Origin: Dryomyza anilis
Taxonomy: Eukaryota; Arthropoda; Insecta; Diptera; Dryomyzidae
NCBI GenBank assembly: GCA_951804985.1
Contig: OX638132.1
Span: 102,104,026-102,168,025, forward strand
Length of the DNA: 64,000 bases
Reading direction: 5' to 3'
Made by a program: the position numbers and the translations under genes. The stretch's first letter is position 1, and each line of letters opens with the position of its first letter. The notes below the pieces were generated by a model, which was given only the letters and a program-made list of their open reading frames with translations, was not told where the DNA came from and did not search any database. Below, in pieces: positions 23,452 to 35,777 of this stretch.

Positions 23452-24629
23452 AACTTGACATTTTAAGTTAGACAAAAAATATTTTGTAAATTCACGTTGT
23501 TGTAAATGTACGGTAGCGGAACAACATTTTCTGCTTTTTGTTATTTTTAATTTGAAATTTATAAATTTTGATGGTCCAATAGATCAATACAATATCCGCA
23601 CGTAATGTACCCTGCACTTTCCAAAAAAATCTTTTAATAATATTTTCAATTTCTAATACTTTTTTTAATACTTAAAAGTCTTTACCATAGAACCCTGCTC
23701 GCCAACGTTTACTTCAAAATAAAACGCCAATGACTATGTTGAGACTGCATCGTTAGCCAAAATACGTCTTACACACCTTGGCAATGTATTTTACGTGCAC
23801 TTTTGCATGTCTATAAATTTGGCATTTTGGCCACGTTACAGCACTTAACGTGTATGTGTGACTGCAACTGGGACTGTGCCACCATTCATACCATCCATCT
23901 CAACATGTCTGCATTCCGCCAACCTTCCATACCATCAACCCTTCCTCCCATAGACTCTCCCTTTATTCTCCTCTTCCATTCGGCAGGCCACATCTTTCGT
24001 TTTCAACATGAATTTCTTGTGATTCCCAGGGCATTCAGCATCGTTGCATTCACATCGCACAAGCAAATAAATTTTGCACTTTTAATATTTCTCATTTTTG
24101 CCAACTTGTTCTGCTTTTCTTGCTTCGGCGCTCCTCAAATTCCTCTACTTCTTCATCAACATTTTTATTTCTTTTGTTATGTATTTCTTGTTTATGTTTA
24201 TTTCGTTTATAGTTGTAGCTGATGTGAAAAATATTCGCTCGTTTAGCATAGTTCTGTGTTTTCCTTGGAGTCCTCACATTTATTTCGTGTTCTTCTTGAA
24301 AATGTTGGTTGGCAACACATTTAAATTGTAAATGCATCGCCATCTGTTGTGTCGTCCCGGCAGTAGAAATGACACAGCATCTGCTGCTGCTGGCGCAAAA
24401 ACTATGGAAATTTATCAAAACTATAAGAAATGCTTTGACTGAATGGCAGGGAATGTACAATGGGGACTGAGTGATAGGGCGATTTGCAAACAATAAGTTT
24501 TTGGCGATTATTTGAATAACAGGAACTATGAGAACCAGGAATGAAATTTTTAATTTTTTATTTATCCCATAAAAAACAACATAAATAATATTTTAAATAA
24601 AAATTAATTATAAAAAAATGTTAAATTTC
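23452..24629. other. Less AT-rich island with overlapping weak frames
   Basis: Part of this stretch (about 23700-24490) is richer in G+C. It carries a 139-codon frame on the plus strand (23803-24222) and a 133-codon frame on the minus strand (24092-24493). They overlap, and neither shows a recognised domain. Confidence 0.4.
24092..24493 (-). CDS. Weak coding candidate, unknown 133-residue frame
   Basis: The frame runs from an ATG at 24493 to a stop at 24092. The first half is mixed and holds several Cys and Ser (FCASSSRCCVISTAG). The second half is strongly charged, with YNYKRNKHKQEIHNKRNKN and then DEEVEEFEERRSKKS at the C-terminus. For such AT-rich DNA the length is mildly unusual and the composition is not that of the local repeats. 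There is no recognised domain, no clear promoter or splice signal, and an overlapping plus-strand frame exists. Treat it as an unproven candidate. Confidence 0.15.
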   Translation of the reverse strand: MFANRPITQSPLYIPCHSVKAFLIVLINFHSFCASSSRCCVISTAGTTQQMAMHLQFKCVANQHFQEEHEINVRTPRKTQNYAKRANIFHISYNYKRNKHKQEIHNKRNKNVDEEVEEFEERRSKKSRTSWQK

Positions 24630-26830
24630 ATACTCAAAGTTTAAACTTTCATGCGATTTTAACATTTTCACTCGAAATTTATATTTTAGCACAAAATTCG
24701 AATTTTCACTTAAAATTTTATATCAAAATTTCAAACACATTTTTTATTCCACTCAAAATTTAATGTTTCACTCATAATATAAAAAAAAAAAACTCAAAAT
24801 TGTTATTTTCACTGAAAATTCGAATTTCCAATCAAAATTTAAATTTTAATTCAAATTCATATTTTCAATCAAAATTTTTATATTTATTTTAATTTTTTTT
24901 TTTTTTTTGACTTTTATTTTCAATCTAAATTTATATTTTCACTAAAAACTCACACAATTTGTAATTTGCACTGAAATTTTATATTTTCACTCAACATTTT
25001 AATGTTTACTCAAAATCCATTTAAAATATATATTTGCACTCCAAATTGATACTTTGACTCAAAATTTCAATTTTATCTCAAAAAATAAATCTTCACACTG
25101 TTTTTAACATTTTTATTCAAACTTATAATGTTCACCGAAAATTCGAATTAATATATAAAATTTACATTTTTCACTCAAAATATTAATTTTCACTATACAT
25201 TTTAATTTTCTCTTGAATTTTTAATATCGCTCTAAATTTATATTTTCTCTCAGTAAAAATTTAAATTTTCATTCAAAATTTAAAATTTCTCTCGAAATTT
25301 AAAATTTCTCTCGAAATTTAAATTTTCACTCAAAATTTAAAATTTCCGTCGAAATTTAAATTTTCACTCAAAATTGAAATTTACTCAAGTTTTTAAATTT
25401 CGCTGAATATTTAAATTTTTACTCAAAATTTTCAACCAAAATTTAAATTTCAACTTAAAATTAAAATTTTCACTATAAATTTAAATTTTCACTCAAAATT
25501 TAAAACTTCTGACTCAAAATTTAAGTTTTTACTCAAAATTTGAATTTTCACTATAAATTTAAATTTCCAATCAAAAATTAAATTTTTCATTTAAAATTTA
25601 TTTCTCACTTAAATTTTAATTTTCATTCAAGATATAAATTTCTCTAAAAATTTAAATTTTGACTCAAAATTTAAATTTTTACTTAAAATTAAAATTTTCA
25701 CTCAAAATTTAAATTTTCACTCAATATTTAAATGTTCACTCAAAATTTAAATTTTTCACTAAAAATTTTAATTTCCACTCAAAATTTAAATTTTTCACTC
25801 AAAATAATTTCCACTCAAAATTTAAATTTCCACTCAAAATTTAAATTTTCACTCAAAATTAAAATTTTCACTCAAAATTTAAATTTTCACTCAAAATTTA
25901 AATTTTCACTCAATATTTAAATTTTCATTCAAAATATAAATTTCTCTCAAAATATAAATTTTGCCTCAAAATTTAAATTTTCACTCAAAATTAAAATTTT
26001 CACTTAAATTTAAATTTTCATCCAAAATATAAATTTCTTTCAAAATTAAAATTTTCACTCAAAATTAAAATTTTCACTTAATATTTAAATTTTCATCCAA
26101 AATATAAATTTCTTTCAAAATATAAATTTTGCCTCAAAATTTAAATTTTCACTCAAAATTTAAATTTTCACTCAAAATTTAAATTTTCACTCAAAAATAA
26201 AATTTTCATTCTAAATTTAAATTTTCACTCAAAATTTTAATTTTATCTCAAAATTTATTTTTCACTCAAAATATAAATTTCTCTCAAAATTTAAATTTCC
26301 ACTCAAAATTTATTTTTCACTCAATATATAAATGTCTCAAAATTTGAATTTTTACTCTAAATTTAAATTTTTCTCAAAATTTAAATTTTCACTCAAAATT
26401 TAAATTTTGAGTGAAAATTTAAATTTTGAGTGAAAATTTGAATTTTCACTCAAAATTTAAATTTTCACTCAAATTTCAAATTTTCACTCAAAATTTAAAT
26501 TTTCACTCAAATTTAAATTTTCAATCAAAAATAAAATTTTTGCTCAATAAATAAATTTTCACTCAAAATTTTAATTGTCATTAAAAAATTTAATTTCCAC
26601 GTAAAATTGAAATTTTTACGCAAAATTAGAGTCTTCACTGAAAATTCAAACATGTAATCAAAAGTCCAATTGCCACTCCAAATTAAAAATTGTGCTTAAA
26701 ATTTAAATTTTTTATTTACTAAAAAATTAAATTTTAACTAAAAAATTTAATTTTCCGTCTTAATATAAAGTGTCATGCAAAATTTAAAATATTTACTCAA
26801 TGTTAAACTTTTCACTCATTCATCATTTAA
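24630..26830 (+). repeat. 18-19 bp minisatellite array S1 (TTTTCACTCAAAATTTAAA)
   Basis: Over 100 degenerate units of TTTTCACTCAAAATTTAAA lie in this orientation, most regular between 25640 and 26520. A short local flip occurs at about 26405-26440, where two units read in reverse (TTTTGAGTGAAAATTTAAA). The 62-codon frame near 25732 is repeat read-through. Confidence 0.9.
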
Positions 26831-28782
26831 TTAAAAAATATATTTATTATTATTAAATTCTTTTCAAAATAAATTAAATTTGAAATAAATTAAATTGAAT
26901 TTGAAATCAAAAGAAATAAAATAAAAACCAAAAATAAAATAATAATAAATATAACAATAACAGTAAAAATATAAAATTAAAATGAAAATCAAATAAAATA
27001 AAATAATATGATATAAAAATAAGTAAATAATAAATGAATACATAAACAAATAAATCTTTAAATAAATATATATAAAAATACAAATAAAATAATACAAAAG
27101 AAAATAATATAAACAATAATTACTAATTTGAATTCTATCTATATTTTTCCAAGTAATTTTATTTGTAACTCTAAAAAAATATTATTATTCATTCTTTTAC
27201 TAATTTGTGTCATATTTTATACTTTTTAATGTGCTTATTTCATAATAAATATTTTTTTTGATAGCACTTTATTGAGCCGAGTTCTAAGTAAATATAACAC
27301 CTAAAAACTGCATACTTCTGTTTTTTTATTATTTTATTCTTATACTAACTAAGCCAAAGTCAATGAGACTAATTATTTTGAGAACACTTTTTACTAAAGC
27401 TAACATTTATATTTACCCTAAACATATCAGCAAAAACAATTTGTAAATGCGTCTAAACATTTCTCAAGTACCTATATAGAAAAGTAACAAGAAAAAAACA
27501 CAAATATATGATTTTTATAAGAATAAAATATTCAAAACATTTAGTAAGTGAAATAAAAATAACAATAATTATTTAATTAATGCAAATTATAGTTGTTAAA
27601 AAAAATAAGTTAATTATTAAAATCATTGTATATATGCAAGATGTATAGAAAAAGCATATCACAAACAAACAAAAAATTACCAAAAACAATAAAATGTTTA
27701 TGAAGATAACATTGCAAAAAAAAGTAATTGCAGCAAAAGATATTGTATTAATTTTAAGTAATATATGATTTAAATAATATGAAAATCTTTAATAATTATA
27801 TATTTTAATAATTAATAAATTTTGTATAATATTTAAAACTATAAAAAGTATAACTTTCTTAACTATATACATAAACTGTTATATCCCAAACTATTTTAGT
27901 TTAATACTTTTAGTTTAAAATATATTTATAATAATTATATCTTTATTAAAAAAAAGTTAATGCATTAAAACTCTACCTTTCGTTATCAAAGTACTTTTCT
28001 TTAATAAGTACTTTTTCTTTATTAAGTACCTTGAATGAATAAAACTTCTCGCTAATTTGTACAACACAAAAGTACCTTAAAAAACTCTCACAAAACCCTA
28101 CAACCAAACATGTCTCTGAAAGAATTTCAACTACTTTATAATTCAGCAAATTTATAACTAAACATATTAGTAAAATTAAAAAAAAAGAGTAAAATAATCA
28201 AAAAAAGCAATAAAAGAATATTTTTCAACAATATTAATGTGAAGTATTAAATGTTAAAACAACTGAATGTATTTAGCGACATGTAGTAGACATTTAGATT
28301 AATCAAAAACGTAGGTACATAAATCAAAGTCTAATAAATAAATGTAAATATTAAAAAAAAAAATATTTAACAATCAATGTTTAAATTGAGTACTTTTGAA
28401 AGTTACTAATAATTGTAATTACTACAAATACTTTAAATCAAAACGCAAAAATTATTTATAAAGAAAAATCAAAATTAAAACATTTAAAACATTTGTAAAA
28501 TGTTTAAAAAAAAACTGTTTTGTACCTCTTCCCCACTTTAAGTACTAGTTTAAGTCAATAAATCATGTACAGTTTCAGTGTTAAATTAATGTGTAATTGT
28601 ACAAAAAAAAGATTAAATGTAATTAAAACATTATAAAAAAGTTCACTCAAAAATTTGTAAAATGCAAAGAAAACTATAAAAGTTGTATAAATAAAAAATA
28701 TAGTAAAATTTATGTGAATTTAAATAAATTAAGCAGTAATTAGTAATAATTTAGTATAATGTTACACTGCAGTGAAAATATT
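26831..28782. other. Very AT-rich DNA, no gene seen
   Basis: Long A-rich stretches (27000-28700). The frames at 26864-27116 (minus), rich in Phe, Leu, Ile and Tyr, come from this low-complexity sequence. Nothing else was recognised. Confidence 0.6.
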
Positions 28783-29645
28783 TTTCCATGGACATCATAT
28801 ATATCATTTTTAGTAAATTGGAGACTACGTTTTTGACTGAATACATATTTTAAAAAAGTATCACAAATATCAGAGTTAGTAATTATGTTTGTTGGTTTGT
28901 GTTATATTCTACGTTAAAATGTTAAAATGTCAACTACAAATTTATTATAGGACCTTAAATACTAAAATAAATAATTAATTGTTCTATTAAAAATCGAAAT
29001 TATTCAAGTTTAGTTCAAAATGACTTTAAAACTAAATATGATATTGATAATACTTTATATATTGAAATTTGCTCTGACAATTGTGAGAAAACTTGCAGCA
29101 AAAATTTCTTGTCAAATCATTTTCAAAAAGTTCTGTATTAATTTATTATAAAAAGGCAAAAAAAAGATGCGGAAATTCTGCATTTTATATCTATTTTCAA
29201 ATGTCTTCAAAACTAGATGGGATATTAAAATTATGTTATATATTAAATTTGGTCTATCAATTGGTAGAAAATTTGCATTTAAATTATTTGAAAAAAAAAT
29301 ACTTATGAAAAGTACTACTTTTGTTATTCTATAAAGGGTATACAAAATATGCAGTTTTAATAAATTTTTCGAATCACTTCAAAACTAATTACGATATTGA
29401 TATTCCCTTTTATATTGAAACTTGTACTAACAATTAGAAGTAAGTTTTTCACTGAAAGTTCACTGAAAAATTAGAATTGTAAGTGCTATAATTTTTTTAC
29501 ACGAAAAAGTGTTTAAAATTGTTCTACCTATTTGTATAAAATTTGCTTTAGCACGTTACATGGTATAAAAAACTGAGTATGCAGTCAAAATCAGTACCCT
29601 TCAATTATATAGAAATGATATAAGTGATGTCAATAGAAAAAATTA
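28783..29645. mobile_element. Inverted-repeat element with ~175 bp internal tandem repeats
   Basis: The left end (CCATGGACATCATATATATC, then GACTACGTTTTTGACTG) mirrors the right end (ACTGAGTATGCAGTC, TATATAGAAATGATATAAG, TGATGTCAATAG). Inside, a degenerate ~175 bp unit occurs three times: AAACTAAATATGATATTGAT near 29030, AAACTAGATGGGATATTAAA near 29207 and AAACTAATTACGATATTGAT near 29380. Each is followed by TATATTGAAATTTG or TATATTAAATTTGG-like sequence. The units resemble the satellite-like DNA of 13730-18070, whose right edge carries the same ACTGAGTATGCAGTC motif. Open frames at 29093-29345 are not convincing genes. Confidence 0.55.
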
Positions 29646-29884
29646 TACGGAATAGTGTCATTAGTGTTATGTGCAAAACTACAACACTGTCTATTTTTTA
29701 GTTTATAAATTTTGATTATTATTTATAAAGGTTGATTTTTAATGTTTAACTTAAACAAAATTAAACGCTGAACATTGCAAAATGTGAAAATAAAGAAAAT
29801 ATGGCAAATATAAAAATATAATTTGTGTTTTTTTTTTTTGGAATACTATATAATATGGAACTATTAAATATGGAATAATTGAAT

Positions 29885-30869
29885 ACTAGCTGGATCCGTG
29901 CACGACTCGTGCCAAGATTTTTTGAATTCATAGATATAAAGCGATTTTATTAATATAAAAAAACATTATTAATATTTTTTATATCAGGGGCCCGTGCTTC
30001 GCTGTGGAAGTTTTTAAATGTAGTAACCAAATAATAATTCTCCAGTAGAATATTTCGCCGTAGAATTCTTCCCAGTAGAAATCTTCGCCGTAAAATTCTT
30101 CCCCATAGAACGCTTTACCGTAGAATTCTTCCAGGTAGAACTCTCCAGTAGAAGTTTTAGTGTAGTTAGTTTTAATGTGGTGAGTTTTAGTGTGTTGAAT
30201 TTTTAGTTTAGTGAATTTTAAGTGTGGTGTGTTTTAGTGTGGTGAGTTTTGGTTTGGTGAGTTTTATTGTGGTGAGTTTTAGTGTGGTGAATTTTTAGTG
30301 CAGTGAGTTTTAGTGTGGTGAGTTTAATTGTGGTGAGTTTTAGTGCGGTGAATTTTAGTGTGGTGAGTTTTAGTGTGGTAAGTTTCGGTGTGGTGAGTTT
30401 TTAGTATGGTGAGTTTTAGTGTGGTGAGTTTTAGTGTGGTGAATTTTTAGTGTGGTGAGTTTTAGTGTGGTGAGCTTTATTGTGTTGAGTTTTAGTGTGG
30501 TGAGTTTTAGTGTGGTGAGTTTTGGTGTGGTGAGTTTTAGTATGGTGAATTTTTGGTGTGGTGAGTTTTAGTGTGGTGAGTTTTATTGTGGTGAGTTTTA
30601 GTGTGCTGAGTTTTAGTGTGGTGAATTTTAGTTTTTTTGTTTCATCTTTTTAGATTGTGTATGTGCTGAGTTATGTCGTTTTGAAAGTTTAGGTTGTATG
30701 GGAGGTACCACACCCATTTGTCCGCCCATATATAGCCTATGACACCCTCCGGACTCCTTAGTATCGTGTGGTAAAATTTCAGTTAAATCGGTTCTGCGGT
30801 TTAGACGTGATGCTGGAACAAACAGACAGACAGACAGACAGACGGACCAAGAGTTTTATATATATAGAT
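29885..30869 (+). mobile_element. Helitron-like element D
   Basis: The head is ACTAGCTGGATCCGTGCACG and the tail is AACAGACAGACAGACAGACA...GGACCAAGAGTTTTATATATA...GAT. It matches element A over the head, the TAGAATTCTTCCCAGTAGAA region, the internal minisatellite and the 3' module, with small deletions. The flanks on both sides start with GGAATACTATATAATAT-like sequence, because the surrounding DNA is itself repetitive. Confidence 0.8.
30165..30640 (+). repeat. 15 bp minisatellite GTGGTGAGTTTTAGT inside element D
   Basis: About 30 units of GTGGTGAGTTTTAGT with the same variant types as in elements A and E. Confidence 0.85.
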
Positions 30870-30927
30870 GGAATACTATATAATATCAAGAAAATTATTT
30901 TAGTCAAATTTACTACAAGAAAAGATA

Positions 30928-31350
30928 TAGTTCCACGTATTTTTTTAGTTTAGTTTTTTGACAAAGTTTAAATAATTAAATAATGTATTAAAAATAAATG
31001 CAGATGTAGTAACATAACTACACATTTTCTGGACGTATACATTTTTACATATGTAGTTATTTTGCATAGAAATATAATATTTGTATATAGTTGTTTTTCA
31101 GATAAAAACAAATACATTAATGTAGTAGAAATGATTATTTTGGACGTAAAATATATAGTTCCATGTATTTTTTAGTTCAGTTTTTTACATAGTTTAAATA
31201 ATTAAATAATGTATTAAAAATAAATGCAGATGTAGTAATATAACTACACATTTTCTGGACGTATACATTTTTATATATGTAGTTATTCTGCATAGAAATG
31301 TTACATTTTTATACAGTTGTTTTTCACATAAAAACAAAAACCTTTTTGTA
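30928..31350 (+). repeat. Tandem duplication, ~228 bp period, two copies
   Basis: TAGTTCCACGTATTTTTTTA (30928) recurs as TAGTTCCATGTATTTTTTAG (31156). Both copies contain TAAATGCAGATGTAGTAA, ACATTTTCTGGACGTATAC and ATGTAGTTATT.TGCATAGAAAT. No coding content. The next ~200 bp carry a looser ACTATATAAAATTTTGAAC-like repeat. Confidence 0.8.
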
Positions 31351-31385
31351 GTTTGGACGTAAATCATTTTTTTTTTTTAAGAAAT

Positions 31386-32639
31386 TTTAACTTTCTGTTA
31401 ATAAAGTATATTTTTGGTGTATAAAATGTGGAACTATATAAAATTTTGAACGACTTATATACAATTTTGAACTATATAAAATATGAAACTATATAAAATT
31501 GGGAACTTTAAAATGGAAGTTTGTAACTATAAAATATAAAACCATTAAATGTGGAAGTTCAATATTGTACTATATAATACATGTATTATTAATAAATGGA
31601 TACTGAAAAGCTTCCAAATATAGTATATTAAATATTAATTATAATTAAAACTTATATATTTTCAACATTTCAAGTATCTCCATCACGTAAGTATTTATCT
31701 AAACCCACAAGAGCCCCTCACCAAAATCAATTAAATTAAATTACAAAATCTATATCGAAATTTTTATCGCACAACTATCACCAAACTGCATTTGGAAAAA
31801 TAATCAGAGCACTACGACCGACAAAACGTACTTTGAATGGCTTTTAATTGAATCGCCGCACCGGATTTAAATAATTGCTCATCCATTTTGACCTCATCAA
31901 TTCTACTACTTCGCCACCACACCACAAAATGCTATCAATCAGTGCACTCTCTCAGTATCTACAGACTCCCCAACACTCGATGGGGGTCTGGAGGCAGTAC
32001 TTGTCGCTCTTTGTCACTCTTCCACAATCATTCAATCATTCGTTCGGTCGTTCGTTTAGTCATCAGGCTGAATACACAAACTCAATTTTAATCAAATACT
32101 GCTGACATCCGTCCACCACGTATTCGAATTCGTATTTTGAATTTCATATAGTTGTTGGCGCTAAAAGTTTAATTGAAAGTTGAGAAACAATTAGTTTAGT
32201 GTTTGATGACCCTCAGCCTGCGTCAAGTACTCTCCCTATTCTCTCGCTCTCCCTTCTACTTTCAACACAAGTTCGAACAGTTGTCCACGTAAAATGAAAT
32301 TATTCGCTTCAACGGTTTTGAGTGGGAGTTGGGAAAGTGCCGGTACCCTATATTCCCATGGACATCATGCACGACTGAAGGAATGAATTGTTTGTTTGAT
32401 TTAGTGCGGAACGGCGAAGGCGGCAGTGTCCAGGATGTTTAACAGCTCAATTACAGCGCTGTAAACAAACAGGACAGACACTTACAGTGATAAAGAAAGT
32501 AAATTTTAATGGTTGAAATGTGCAGACACATTGCGCATAATTTAAAAATGAAGAAAATTAAAAAAAAAATTAAATTATAAAGTGCAATTAAAAGTATAAA
32601 AAATGTAGTTAAAGAAGATTTTCCTTAAAAATATTTTTC
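31386..32639. other. No gene seen; less AT-rich island at about 31840-32480
   Basis: Two overlapping plus-strand frames (31875-32105 and 31888-32091) have no recognised motif. A short CCATGGACATCATGCACG near 32357 resembles the start of the dispersed core repeat. Confidence 0.45.
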
Positions 32640-33935
32640 AAGTTTCACTAAAAATTAAATTTTTCATTAAAAATTCAATTTTTCACTAAAATTAAATTTT
32701 TCACTAAAAATTTAATTTTAACCTAAAAATTAAAATGTTCACTAAAAATTTAATTTGCAGTCAAAATTCAATGTTTCACTAAAAATTCAATTTTTCACTA
32801 AACATTAAATTTTTCACTCGAAATTCAATTTTTCACTTAAAATTCAAATTTTCACTAAAAATTCAATTTTTAACTAAAAATCTAAATTTTCACTAAAAAT
32901 TTAATTTTTCACTAAAAATTCAATGTTTCACTAAAAATTCAATTTTTCACCAAAAATTCAATGTTTCACTAAAAATTCAATTTTTCACCAAAAATTCAAT
33001 TTTTCACTTAAAATTCAATTTTTCACTAAAAATTCAATTATTTACTAAAAATTTAAATTTTTCACTAAAAATTAAATTTTTCATTAAAAATTTAATTTTT
33101 CAGTCAAAATTCAATATTTCACTAAAAATTCAATTTAACCTAAAAATTGAATTTTTCACTAAAAATTTAATTTTTCAGTCAAAATTCAATATTTCACTAA
33201 AAATTCAATTTTTCACTAAAAATTTAATTTTTCACACGAAATTCAATTTTTCACTTAAAATTCAAATTTTCATTGAATATGAAATTTATCATTATAAATT
33301 CAATTTTTCACTAAAAATTAAATTTTTCAATCGAAATACAATTTTTCATTTACAATTCAATTTTTCACTTAAAATTCAATTTTTCACTATAAAATTAAAT
33401 TTTTCACTAAAAATCGAAATTTTCACTAAAAATTCAATGTTTCACTAAAAATTAAATTTATCACTAAAAATTTAATTTTCACTAAAAATTGAATTTATCA
33501 CTAAAAATTTAATGTTCACTAAAAATTAAATTTATCACTAAAAATTTAATTTTCACTAAAAATTCAATTTTTCACAAGAATTAAAATTTTCACTAAAAAT
33601 TCAATGTTTCACTAAAAATTTAATTTTCACTAAAAATTAAATTTATCACTAAAAATTCGATATATCACTAAAAATTCGATATATCACTAAAAATTCAATT
33701 TTTCACTAAAAATCTAAATTTTCACTAAAAATTGAATTTTTCACTAAAAATACAATGTTTCACTAAAAATTAAGTTTTCACTAAAAATTAAATTTTCACT
33801 AAAAATTAAATTTTTCACTAAAATTTTTTTTTTTTAAATAAAAAATCAATTTTTCACTAAATATTAAATTTTTCACTCAAAATTAAATTTTTCACTAAAA
33901 ATTAAATTTTTCACTTAAAATTAAATTTTTCATAG
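32640..33935 (+). repeat. 18-19 bp minisatellite array S2 (TTTTTCACTAAAAATTCAA)
   Basis: About 70 units of TTTTTCACTAAAAATTCAA, a variant of the S1 unit with CTAAAAATT in place of CTCAAAATT, in the same orientation as S1. Local sub-families occur, such as TTTATCACTAAAAATTTAA near 33450-33660. Confidence 0.9.
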
Positions 33936-35160
33936 TATTTATTACCATTAAAAAAAAACAAAATTAAGTGATTAATTTAAAAAATCAAACAGGCAGAATA
34001 TTTTTCCGAATTTGCAAGACTAATATCTACAATTTTTATTAAATGACAATTCTTTCAATCAAAATATGCCAATCAAAATATGCCAATTCGCATAGTAATA
34101 AAATGATAATAAAATCATAATAAAATAATAATAAAATAATACTAAAATAATAATAATAAAATTTGATTATACAAAAGATAAATACTCAGAAATTCATTGA
34201 ATAGCAATAAAATCCAAAAATATTAGCACAAATTGCACAGCAGTTACTGCCATCCAGAGTGAAATCAGAAATAAAAACTCAATTTACGCAAAAATTTTGC
34301 ATATATTTGAAACAAAGCAATTTTGAAGAATATGTGCTCAAATATTTACAAATGACAATTTGCTCGTAAATTTATTTGCACACATTTTTCCCAACGTATT
34401 TTCATGTTTAAACAGTGAACGAAGGGACTGAGCAAAAATGGAGACTAAAAAAGAAGGTTCAAAATTTGTTGAATAGACCAAAGACAGACAGACATACAGC
34501 TGGAGAGAGAGTCAGATAGACACGATGTAAATTCGTGCCAAATGTAAATGCGAACGCATGTGTCGTCTAAAGGACAGCACTTTAAAAAAAGTTTGCATGA
34601 ATATTGAGTGCTTAGTGAGAGGTCACTAAAACTCACTTCAATTTTATATAAATACCTTTTTCAGTATACCTTTTTGTATACTGAAATAAAGGTAAAAGGT
34701 GACTTAATTTATTGGGAAAATCGATGAAAGCATCTGGCCCAATATGTTGGTGCAGTCTTGACAAGACAGTGGTTTTCTAATAACAACAAATTCCATGGAA
34801 AGTTTAAATGTCAAAATTACATATTAAATTCAAATTTTAGTTCTGGAAAATTTTTAAATTGAATGATATACATTTTTGCAGAGCCAATTAAGTTTACTAT
34901 TATATAAGACTTTAGTAAGATAACTTTTTCGCATTTTTAGTTCTAGGTGATTAAATATTGTACTATATAATGTTACTTATACGTCACGGCTTATTATTAA
35001 ATGATACTCGTTAGGGATTCCAATCCCGAAGCATTTTGACAATCGAGAATATTAAAAATTCCGGAATTAGTCCCGAATTATTGGAGTTTGTATTATATGC
35101 AAAAAATTACATGCACAGCGAAAAAAAAGTACAATTAAGTATGTGTTCCATTACGAATAC
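33936..35160. other. No gene seen; one small hairpin
   Basis: A perfect 11 bp stem, TTTCAGTATAC/GTATACTGAAA, lies at 34658-34686 with a short loop. Otherwise AT-rich without convincing frames. A short GACA-containing stretch occurs near 34480. Confidence 0.5.
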
Positions 35161-35164
35161 TTTG

Positions 35165-35705
35165 TTATTGTTTCAAAAAAAAAAAAAGCAAAACCAAAAA
35201 ATACATAAACAAATGAAAAATACATAAACACAAAAGCAAAAACAAAAAACAAAAGCAAAAACGCAAAAACAAAAGAAAAAAAACCAAAAACAAAAACAAA
35301 AGCACAAAAATCAAAACGCAAAATCAAAAACACAAAAACCAAAAACGCAGAAACTAAAGCAACAAAAAAAAAGAAAATGACAAAAAAACAACAATAAAAT
35401 CCATTAGTAAAAACACCAAATCAAAAACACAAAAGCAAAAATACAAAAACAAAAGCAAAATCACAAAATCAAAAAAAAATATCAAAAACGCAAAAAACTA
35501 AATTTTAAACACAGATGCAAAAGACAAAATCAGAAAAAATTAAAGAAAAAACAAAACTTCAATCACAAAAACAAAATCAAAACCAGAAACAAACAAATAA
35601 AAAAAAGCAAAAAAAGAAAATTAAAATCAAAAAAGAGTAACAGAGACAAAGACAAAAACGGGAAAACACAAAAAATAAACAAAAATAAAAGCAAACAACG
35701 ATAAT
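35165..35705 (-). repeat. A-rich minisatellite (AAAACAAAAGCAAAAACACA type)
   Basis: Degenerate repeats whose complement, TTTTTGCTTTTGTTTTTGTG, is the minisatellite carried by elements C and F. No Helitron-like ends were found beside it, so it is either a remnant in the opposite orientation or an independent low-complexity tract. Frames on both strands here are repeat read-through. Confidence 0.7.
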
Positions 35706-35777
35706 AACAAAATGAACCACTACCTTACAAAATGAGTTACAAAGAATAAAAACGTACGAAAAGAGTACGAAATACTA

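Noticed and set aside
23803..24222. 139-codon plus-strand frame
   Set aside because: It overlaps the minus-strand candidate, has no recognised motif, and its second half is Phe/Leu/Ile-rich. I kept only the minus-strand frame as a weak candidate.
24630..26830. Possible CRISPR-like array
   Set aside because: The units are directly adjacent, about 18-19 bp long and degenerate, with no unique spacers. No cas genes are present and the DNA is eukaryotic.
26864..27116. Membrane-protein-like frames rich in Ile, Phe and Tyr
   Set aside because: They are the complement of A-rich low-complexity DNA; such frames arise by composition alone.
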